The notes beneath the pieces are model-generated. The model did not search any database. It saw only the letters and a list, made by a program, of their open reading frames with translations, and had not been told where the DNA came from. From Gp6-AA40 sp050742535 (lineage in GTDB: Bacteria; Acidobacteriota; Vicinamibacteria; Vicinamibacterales; UBA2999), in assembly GCA_050742535.1 (NCBI GenBank), contig JBOGIQ010000091.1, forward strand, positions 1 through 18,498: a stretch of DNA of 18,498 nt, in the 5' to 3' direction. Positions 13,418 to 18,498 of the stretch are shown piece after piece. The translations under genes and the position numbers were made by a program. The first letter of the stretch is position 1. Each line of letters begins with the position of its first letter.

Positions 13418-14266
13418 ATGCGCCATGTACTCGGAATCGCGGCCGTGCTCTCTGCCGTTAGCGGCGCGTCGATCGTCGCGCAGCAGCCGTCGCCATCCAC
13501 CGCACCAGCCGATTCGCCGCGCTATGACGTGGTCTCGATCAAGAGAAACGTCGAGATCGGGGCGGGCGGCGGTATGCGCTCGCTGCCGGACGGCACGCTC
13601 ATCATGACCAACCAGCCGATTCGCTCGATCCTGTCAGGAGCGGCGCCTGTACCGGTCCGCGATGTCATCGGCTACCCGAGCTGGGTAACGACCGAGCGCT
13701 ATGACGTCACGCTCAAGCCGCCGGCGGGATCGACGGCGGAGCAGCGGGCGCAGATGCGCAGGACGATGTTCGCGGAGCGGATGAAGCTGGTGGCGCACGT
13801 CGAGGAACGCGAGCAGACGACGTTCGCGCTGGTGCTCGCGAGGAGCGACGGGCAGCTCGGACCCGCGCTCAAACCGGCGGCGATCGACTGCTCACCACGG
13901 CCGCCCGGCTCACCCCCTCGTCCGCAGGAGGCGCCGCCGGATCCGGACAAACCGTACGACTACTCGGCGCGATGCGGCGGAACCTTCGGCAACGGCATGA
14001 TCGCCGGCACAATGCCGCTCGATAATCTCGTCGGCTCGATTGCGGGTGAAGCGGGAGGGCTGGTCAACAACCGCACCGGCCTGAAAGGCAGCTATACCTT
14101 CACCCTCAAGTACGCTCCGCGCGGCACGACGTCGTCGACCGATCCAGCGGATCCGCCGGGCTTCGTCACCGCGCTGCAGGAGCAGCTCGGCCTGAAGCTG
14201 CAGCCGGAGAAGACGATGGTGCCGGTGCTCGTCATCGATTCCATCGAACGGCCCACGGAGAACTGA
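13418..14266 (+). CDS. DUF3738 (TIGR03435) secreted protein, copy D
   Basis: A 282-residue protein with signal peptide MRHVLGIAAVLSAVSGASIV. Family landmarks are present but diverged: YDVVSIKRN, a shorter IRSILSG in place of the usual LIAYAY helix, WVTTERYDV, MFAERMKLVAHVEE, FALVLARSDGQLGPAL, NNRTGLKGSYTF, ALQEQLGLKLQP, and C-terminal IERPTEN. A Pro-rich insert (PRPPGSPPRPQEAPPDPDKP) lies between two cysteines, in IDCS and ARCG. The start is the ATG at 13418 with GAGGA seven bases upstream. The frame stays open back through the heptad tract to 13340, but that part has only repeat-encoded Arg/Glu/Gly. Unlike copies B and C it has no six-cysteine gene next to it. Confidence 0.88.
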   Translation: MRHVLGIAAVLSAVSGASIVAQQPSPSTAPADSPRYDVVSIKRNVEIGAGGGMRSLPDGTLIMTNQPIRSILSGAAPVPVRDVIGYPSWVTTERYDVTLKPPAGSTAEQRAQMRRTMFAERMKLVAHVEEREQTTFALVLARSDGQLGPALKPAAIDCSPRPPGSPPRPQEAPPDPDKPYDYSARCGGTFGNGMIAGTMPLDNLVGSIAGEAGGLVNNRTGLKGSYTFTLKYAPRGTTSSTDPADPPGFVTALQEQLGLKLQPEKTMVPVLVIDSIERPTEN

Positions 14267-14287
14267 GTACTGTGCAGATCTGCGCCC

Positions 14288-14317
14288 TTGACGGATCGCC
14301 GGGCGGCATACTACTCT
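14288..14317 (+). promoter_or_regulatory. Candidate sigma-70 promoter of the serine-hydrolase-like gene
   Basis: TTGACG (14288-14293) matches five of six bases of the -35 consensus. TACTCT (14312-14317), 18 bases later, is a weak -10 with three matches. The leader would be about 20 bases and lacks an obvious Shine-Dalgarno sequence. The 78-bp gap otherwise holds only the 10-bp palindrome GCAGATCTGC at 14274-14283. Confidence 0.3.
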
Positions 14318-14344
14318 GTTACGCAAAGTTCTCTGCAAACAGAT

Positions 14345-15664
14345 ATGCCTGAGAAGAACACGCCCCGATTCAAGAAGTGGTTCGCAATCGCTGTCGTGGC
14401 CATTGGCCTGCTGCTGTCCGCCGTGATGGCGCTGCTTCCGATGTTCGTCAGCACGATGGCCACCCCACTGCACGCGGAGCCGGAACGCGCGCCGTCAGCC
14501 GCGCTGTCCGAGCCGTCGCCGCAGTGGTCCGCTGCCGTCAAACAGGCCCGGCAGGTCGCGCGCACTGCCCTCGCCGAGCAGAACCTGCCCGCACTGTCGG
14601 TGGCGGTGGGAACCGGCGGCGACGTCGTGTGGGCCGAAGCCTTCGGCTGGTCCAACATCAAGGACCAGACGCCGGTCACGCCGCAAACCCGCTTCAGGAT
14701 CTCAACCACGTCGGAGGCGCTCACCTCCGCCGCGATCGGCGCGCTGCTCGAGCAGAATCGCCTGAACCTGGACGATGAGATTCAGAAGTACGTTCCTGAG
14801 TTTCCGAAGAAGCGCTGGCCGGTCACGCTGCGGCAGGTGATGGCGCATGTGAGCGGCCTCCCGGCGGACGATGAGAACACGCTGAACCGGCAACGCTGCG
14901 AGCGGCCCGTTGAAGCGCTGCCGGTGTTCGCGGATCGGGACCTGCTGTTCGAGCCGGGCACTCAGTACCGCTACTCGCACTATGACTGGATCCTGGCAAG
15001 CCTGGCGATCGAAGCCGCGTCGGGCCAGCCGTTCCTCTCGTTCATGCGCGACCACGTCTTCGCGCCGCTGGGGATGAACGACACCGGCGCTGAGTCGGCG
15101 AAGCAGGAGAATCCGGAAGCGCACGGCGAGGACGCGGAAGACGCGCCGCCCCTCGTCGCCTTTCACGATCTGGTCCTCGAACCGATCGGGCTCGGCCACC
15201 GGCCAAAGGCCCCCACCGCGTGGGCGACGTCTTACGTGCGCGGGTGGGGTCCGAAGGCCGCGTTCCGCCACGGCGTGCACGTGCAATTCCCGCGCAATCT
15301 GTCCTGCTACGCCGGCGCCCGGGCGTTCTTCTCCACGCCGTCGGACCTGGTGCGCTTCGGCCTGGCCATCAATAGCAGCAGGCTGCTGCAGCCGCCCACG
15401 GTGCAGTCACTCCAGGCGTCGCAACAGCTCCATTCAGCGCAGCAGACCGGTCACGGTCTGGGGTGGGATCATCAGACCGTCTCACTCGCCGGCTCACGAA
15501 CAGAGGCAATTGGCCACAACACCGGGCCGGCAACCGGGACGGTCGTGTCGTTCATGACCTTCCCCGAGCGTGGCATCGTCGTCGCTGTGATGTCGAACAT
15601 CTCGCACGCGGATACGTCCGCTCTTGCGGTGAAGGTCGCGGAGCCGTTTATCGCGCGCCACTAA
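14345..15664 (+). CDS. Membrane-anchored beta-lactamase-fold (LACTB-like) protein lacking the SxxK motif
   Basis: A 439-residue protein. Residues 12-36 are an N-terminal membrane anchor. The class C beta-lactamase/serine hydrolase fold begins at ~62 (VKQARQVARTALAEQNLPALSVAV). The landmarks resemble LACTB and bacterial relatives: LEQNRLNLDDEIQKYVPEFP, TLRQVMAHVSGL, FEPGTQYRYSHYDW, APLGMNDTG, FFSTPSDLVRFGLAI, then GHNTG and SFMTFPERGIVVAVMSN. The active site is altered. Where relatives have RIxSxxKALT, this protein reads RISTTSEALT (119-127), so Ser becomes Thr121 and Lys becomes Glu124. The YxN motif reads YSH (210-212), and the HTG-like motif is GHNTG (390-394). The frame is otherwise full-length and ordered, so it may be a pseudoenzyme. 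The ATG at 14345 has weak ribosome-binding sequence. Confidence 0.82.
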   Translation: MPEKNTPRFKKWFAIAVVAIGLLLSAVMALLPMFVSTMATPLHAEPERAPSAALSEPSPQWSAAVKQARQVARTALAEQNLPALSVAVGTGGDVVWAEAFGWSNIKDQTPVTPQTRFRISTTSEALTSAAIGALLEQNRLNLDDEIQKYVPEFPKKRWPVTLRQVMAHVSGLPADDENTLNRQRCERPVEALPVFADRDLLFEPGTQYRYSHYDWILASLAIEAASGQPFLSFMRDHVFAPLGMNDTGAESAKQENPEAHGEDAEDAPPLVAFHDLVLEPIGLGHRPKAPTAWATSYVRGWGPKAAFRHGVHVQFPRNLSCYAGARAFFSTPSDLVRFGLAINSSRLLQPPTVQSLQASQQLHSAQQTGHGLGWDHQTVSLAGSRTEAIGHNTGPATGTVVSFMTFPERGIVVAVMSNISHADTSALAVKVAEPFIARH

Positions 15665-15676
15665 CGCAAAGCGAGC

Positions 15677-16366
15677 TCATTGCGGATCGTCTGGCGAGTA
15701 GACGAATCTCCCGGCTATCGGCGCTCCTCGAGAGAACAGCCGCACCATCCAATACAGCGTGGTAGCCACGACCGCAAGCACGGGAAGCAAGCGCAGGCCC
15801 ACCCATTCCAGCGGTCCACCGGCAAACACCTGCGGTTGACCGAGAAAGACCGAGCCTGTGGCGATGAACATCGCTCCGCCCATACGTCCGAGATGACGCC
15901 GCAAACCTGGGGCTCCCTGCGGGCCGCCGGCGGCGATCATCCGCATGTCCTGCAGCGCCAGAAACGCGGCGAGCGCCGCCATGATGAAGTAGAACGGGCG
16001 CGGCGGGACGCCGCCAGGTGTCTGCGGATCGATGTCGAGAAACAGTCCCAATCCGATGCACATGAGGGTTACGGCCAACGCCGCACGCATGGCGGCGACG
16101 TCAACCTGGTGCGCGTATCGTCGCGGACGCCGCACAGCCAGCAGTGCGGTGACGACGAGGTAGAAGGTGAAACAGCCGGCAATGACGTTGCCCGGGTGCG
16201 GCTGATGGAGTGCGGCCAGCACGGCCGCCGTACTCGACATCACCAGCGTCGAATAGACGAACACCATCCCGCTGCGTCGATGCAGGAATGCCCCTTTCAG
16301 CGCCGCGAGCGCAACCGCGCCGGATGCGATGCCAATCAGCCCGGCCGCAATGTGAACCCACCGCAT
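15677..16366 (-). CDS. Predicted seven-helix membrane protein (DUF2306-like)
   Basis: A 229-residue integral membrane protein. Hydrophobic segments lie near residues 3-22, 34-53, 60-78, 92-112, 124-141, 163-178 and 190-211. The first loop, LKGAFLHRRSGMVFVY, and a later His/Arg-rich loop, RRHLGRMGG, recall DUF2306-type proteins, where repeated helix-loop-His motifs are common; the assignment is tentative. His5 in helix 1, His29 and His158 could be cofactor ligands, but nothing proves this. The ATG at 16366 is chosen because the open frame upstream (to 16534) is non-hydrophobic and unlike the rest. It is convergent with the serine-hydrolase-like gene (12 bp between stops) and divergent from the cytochrome P460 gene. 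Confidence 0.65.
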   Translation of the reverse strand: MRWVHIAAGLIGIASGAVALAALKGAFLHRRSGMVFVYSTLVMSSTAAVLAALHQPHPGNVIAGCFTFYLVVTALLAVRRPRRYAHQVDVAAMRAALAVTLMCIGLGLFLDIDPQTPGGVPPRPFYFIMAALAAFLALQDMRMIAAGGPQGAPGLRRHLGRMGGAMFIATGSVFLGQPQVFAGGPLEWVGLRLLPVLAVVATTLYWMVRLFSRGAPIAGRFVYSPDDPQ

Positions 16367-16508
16367 CAGGCGGGATGTCCCATGGCTACCTTCTAGACGG
16401 AATGAAGGGATAAATATTGTTGCCGGTGGCAGCGCCGCGGTGAACCTTCTGGCGGTCGAGAGCGTCAAACGTCCGTCGTCGAACCAATCCGCATGACGAG
16501 GTTTCAAG
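16367..16508. promoter_or_regulatory. 142-bp divergent intergenic region with AT-rich core
   Basis: The stretch between the membrane-protein and cytochrome P460 genes contains an AT-rich island at 16409-16420 (around TAAATATTG), unusual in this GC-rich sequence. It may hold -10 elements for one or both directions. I could not assign a paired -35 box. Confidence 0.3.
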
Positions 16509-17126
16509 GTGCATTTGTCGAAGTTCTGGCGCACATCCGTCGCAGTGGTCTGTGGTCTTACGATCGGCGCCGCTATCGTCGTCCTGGCGTCGAGGAATTT
16601 TGTGACCGCGGAACCGCGCCCGGCACCGACAGCACTGTCACGCGATGTCGTGCCCAGGTACGACGCGAATCGAAATCTCGTCCTGCCTGACGACTATCGG
16701 CGGTGGGTACTTGTCGGGTCCGCCCTGGGGCTGAGTTATGCCGAAGGCGGTCAGGGCCATCAGATGTTCAACACCACGCTGATGGAGCCCAGTGCCTACC
16801 GGCATTTCATCGAAACGGGCACGTTCAGGGAAGGGACGATGTTCGCGCTTGTAGGCCAGGGCGTCGGCACGAATGCCACGCCAGCCCGACAGGGTCAGTT
16901 TGCCACTGACGTGCACATGCTTGAAATGGCCGTCAAGGATTCCACGCGGGTTCCGGAGAGCTGGGCATACTACGGCTTCGACGGCCCGATGATGGGCGGG
17001 TATCGATCCACGGCCGCGCCACAACCACAGGCGAACTGCTTCAGCTGTCACAAGGAGCACGCGGCACGCGACAACGTCTTTGTGCAGTTCTACGGGCTCC
17101 TGAACGAGGCGGCGCCAAAGAAGTGA
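16509..17126 (+). CDS. Cytochrome P460 family c-type heme protein
   Basis: A 205-residue protein exported by an N-terminal hydrophobic segment (residues ~8-30, possibly an uncleaved anchor). The heme-attachment motif CFSCH is at 177-181, followed by KEHAARDNVFVQFY, a typical C-terminus of the family. Other landmarks are DDYRRWVLVG (61-70), FREGTMFAL, VHMLEMAVKD (135-144) and WAYYGF (152-157). P460 proteins oxidise hydroxylamine or bind NO; others are electron carriers or of unknown role. In classic P460 a lysine is cross-linked to the heme; Lys143 in EMAVKD is a candidate here. The start is GTG at 16509, seven bases after GAGG. Its stop is one base from the stop of the convergent DUF3738 gene. 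Confidence 0.85.
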   Translation: MHLSKFWRTSVAVVCGLTIGAAIVVLASRNFVTAEPRPAPTALSRDVVPRYDANRNLVLPDDYRRWVLVGSALGLSYAEGGQGHQMFNTTLMEPSAYRHFIETGTFREGTMFALVGQGVGTNATPARQGQFATDVHMLEMAVKDSTRVPESWAYYGFDGPMMGGYRSTAAPQPQANCFSCHKEHAARDNVFVQFYGLLNEAAPKK

Positions 17127-17127
17127 T

Positions 17128-17976
17128 TCAATTCTGCGTTGGCCGCTCCACGCGATCGATCACCAGCACGTCAATGGGAGCGCGGGCTGGTTCCAGGCGA
17201 AGCCCAAGTTGCTCTTCGAGCGCGGTGAAGAGGGATGGCCGGTCGGTCGCCGCGTTCGTGAGCGGGTCCGCGGAGAAATCGATATCCGCTTCGAAGAAGC
17301 CTGACAGGCCGGTGCGATCGACCACGGGACGAGCAACCTGCGGCGACAGTGCCGCGGCGAGCATCGCGAGCGTGACGCCGCCCGCGAAAAACCGGCCGAG
17401 GCCGCCCATCATGCCGCACGCCGGCCGGCCGTCGGCGCGTGGCGGCAGGTCCGGAGGTTTCTCTCCCCGCGCCGTCGCGGTCCTGTAGGCCGCGCACACG
17501 TCCGCTTCGCGGCGAAGGCGTGAACCCAATCGGCCATCCCGGCGCGCAAGCACCAGTGCGTAAATGGGCATCTCCCTCGTTTCGCGACGCACCTGCAGCT
17601 TGAAGCGCTCGGCCAGGAGCGTCTGCACCATCTGCTCCATCTCACCCGGTGGAGCACCAGCCGGCGCGCGCTTCGGCTCGAACGGCGCCTTCGCGGTGAT
17701 GTCGAAACGAGCAGCGTCGATCCAGTCCGGTCCGCCGACGAGCTCGAATGGTTGAACGCGGTAAGCGAACTGAATCAACTGGCGCAGCCGGTAATTCTGC
17801 GCATTGAGTTGACTTCCCTGCGGCAACAGGAAGCCCTGCTCGGCGCCCGATCTGTTCTCCTTGACAGACGCCACATCGAAGGCAGGCCGCGCGCTCTGGC
17901 CTGCCTGACCAATGCCGATGGCGGAGATCAGAAAGACACCGAAGGTCAACGCAATACGCGCCAGCGTGACGTTCAT
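17128..17976 (-). CDS. DUF3738 (TIGR03435) secreted protein, copy E
   Basis: A 282-residue protein with signal peptide MNVTLARIALTFGVFLISAI up to GQAGQ. Landmarks: FDVASVKENRSG, YRLRQLIQFAYRV, GPDWIDAARFDI, MVQTLLAERFKLQVRRETR, MPIYALVLARRDGRLGSRL, a Cys pair (VCAAY and PACGMMGG), RPVVDRTGLSGFFE, LFTALEEQLGLRLEP, and C-terminal VERPTQN. The middle GMMGGLGRFFAGGVTLAMLAAAL is a family-typical segment before the RPVVD strand. The start is ATG at 17976; its GAGGA ribosome-binding site overlaps the TGA of the upstream copy F, ten bases away, so the two form an operon with probable translational coupling. It is clearly more diverged from copy F than copies A and B are from each other. Confidence 0.88.
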   Translation of the reverse strand: MNVTLARIALTFGVFLISAIGIGQAGQSARPAFDVASVKENRSGAEQGFLLPQGSQLNAQNYRLRQLIQFAYRVQPFELVGGPDWIDAARFDITAKAPFEPKRAPAGAPPGEMEQMVQTLLAERFKLQVRRETREMPIYALVLARRDGRLGSRLRREADVCAAYRTATARGEKPPDLPPRADGRPACGMMGGLGRFFAGGVTLAMLAAALSPQVARPVVDRTGLSGFFEADIDFSADPLTNAATDRPSLFTALEEQLGLRLEPARAPIDVLVIDRVERPTQN

Positions 17977-17986
17977 ACGTCTGTCC

Positions 17987-18498
17987 TCAGTCCGCAGTTG
18001 GGCGTTCGAGGCGATCGATGACCACGACCTCGACGGGCGCTTTCGTCGCTTCGAGCTTGAGCCCGAGCTGCTCCTGCAGCGCCGTGAATAACGACGGCGC
18101 GTTCGGATCCACTGGCTGAGCGTTGGGGGAAGCAGGGAGCGCGCCCTGCTGCAGATCCGAGTACGCCAGGTCGAAGTCCCAGTCGCCATTCAGACCCGTG
18201 CGATCGACGACCGCCCGTCCCAGCCGCGCCGCAAGCAAGGTAACGAACAGCGACATCGGCGTACCGCCGGCGCGCAGCCGTCCGCCTGCTGCCTCGCGAA
18301 TGCCGCAGAGCGGCGCGCCGCTCGCGTCCACCGCGGGAGCGCCGCTCAGGCGGGCCTTGGTCAGCGCGTCCGGGCAACCCTGCGCCGACTCCCGCAGCGC
18401 CGGGCCGAGCTGCCCGTTTTGTCTGGCCTTCACCAGCGCATAGACATCAAGCTCGCGAGTCTCGCGGTGAGCGGCGAGCATGAATCGCTCGGCAAGCA
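17987..18498 (-). CDS. DUF3738 (TIGR03435) protein, copy F, 5' end outside window
   Basis: The C-terminal ~169 residues of another family member; the frame is open to the window edge. It begins LAERFMLAAHRETRE and continues with VYALVKARQNGQLGPAL, a Cys pair (GCPDA and LCGIRE), GGRLRAGGTPMSLFVTLLAA, RAVVDRTGLNGDWDFDL, LFTALQEQLGLKLEA and the C-terminus LERPTAD. Ending in Asp rather than Asn distinguishes it from the other five copies. The signal peptide and N-terminal half lie beyond 18498. It is the upstream partner of copy E. Confidence 0.88.
   Translation of the reverse strand, partial: LAERFMLAAHRETRELDVYALVKARQNGQLGPALRESAQGCPDALTKARLSGAPAVDASGAPLCGIREAAGGRLRAGGTPMSLFVTLLAARLGRAVVDRTGLNGDWDFDLAYSDLQQGALPASPNAQPVDPNAPSLFTALQEQLGLKLEATKAPVEVVVIDRLERPTAD

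Noticed and set aside
14274..14283. The palindrome GCAGATCTGC after DUF3738 copy D
   Set aside because: Ten bases with no loop or T-run; too short to call a terminator or operator.

Overview
The window is high-GC, gene-dense chromosomal DNA from a soil- or sediment-type bacterium, most likely an Acidobacteriota member of the Vicinamibacteria kind. The evidence is gene content: six copies of the DUF3738/TIGR03435 secreted-protein family, which is greatly expanded in that phylum, plus an Oar-like TonB-dependent receptor with an N-terminal carboxypeptidase-regulatory domain, a PEGA-domain protein and a c-type cytochrome P460. I see no rRNA, tRNA, CRISPR array, transposase, integrase or phage gene.

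Left part (1-7263). The window opens inside an amidohydrolase that runs in frame into a type-B carboxylesterase, an unusual fusion. A VOC/glyoxalase-fold protein follows, then a HAD-phosphatase remnant that keeps only its first and last few residues. On the minus strand a TonB-dependent receptor (3658-6252) is followed after 16 bp by a secreted protein of the ChaN/EreA/TIKI superfamily; the pair looks like an outer-membrane uptake or processing operon. A promoter of ECF-sigma appearance precedes the receptor. A membrane-anchored PEGA protein is divergent from it.

Middle part (7339-11159). Two DUF3738 genes form a recent tandem duplication, preceded on the same strand by a small secreted six-cysteine protein. 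The same order, six-cysteine protein then DUF3738 gene, occurs again at 10500-9432 with unrelated cysteine spacing; there the DUF3738 gene is broken by an internal deletion. A small outer-membrane beta-barrel protein is divergent.

Right part (11166-18498). A translationally coupled ROK sugar kinase and HAD-IIB phosphatase pair is followed by a hairpin, a secreted protein of unknown function bracketed by two GGAGGWA heptanucleotide repeat tracts in opposite orientation, and another DUF3738 gene whose promoter abuts one of the tracts. Next come a beta-lactamase-fold (LACTB-like) protein that has lost its SxxK catalytic motif, a seven-helix membrane protein, a cytochrome P460 and a tandem pair of divergent DUF3738 genes cut by the window edge.

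The best candidate for an undescribed system is the repeated module of a six-cysteine secreted peptide plus a DUF3738 protein. The second theme is gene decay by internal deletion or active-site loss: the HAD remnant, the broken DUF3738 copy, the SxxK-less hydrolase and possibly the fusion at the left edge. No function is established for DUF3738, so roles proposed for these genes are inference.
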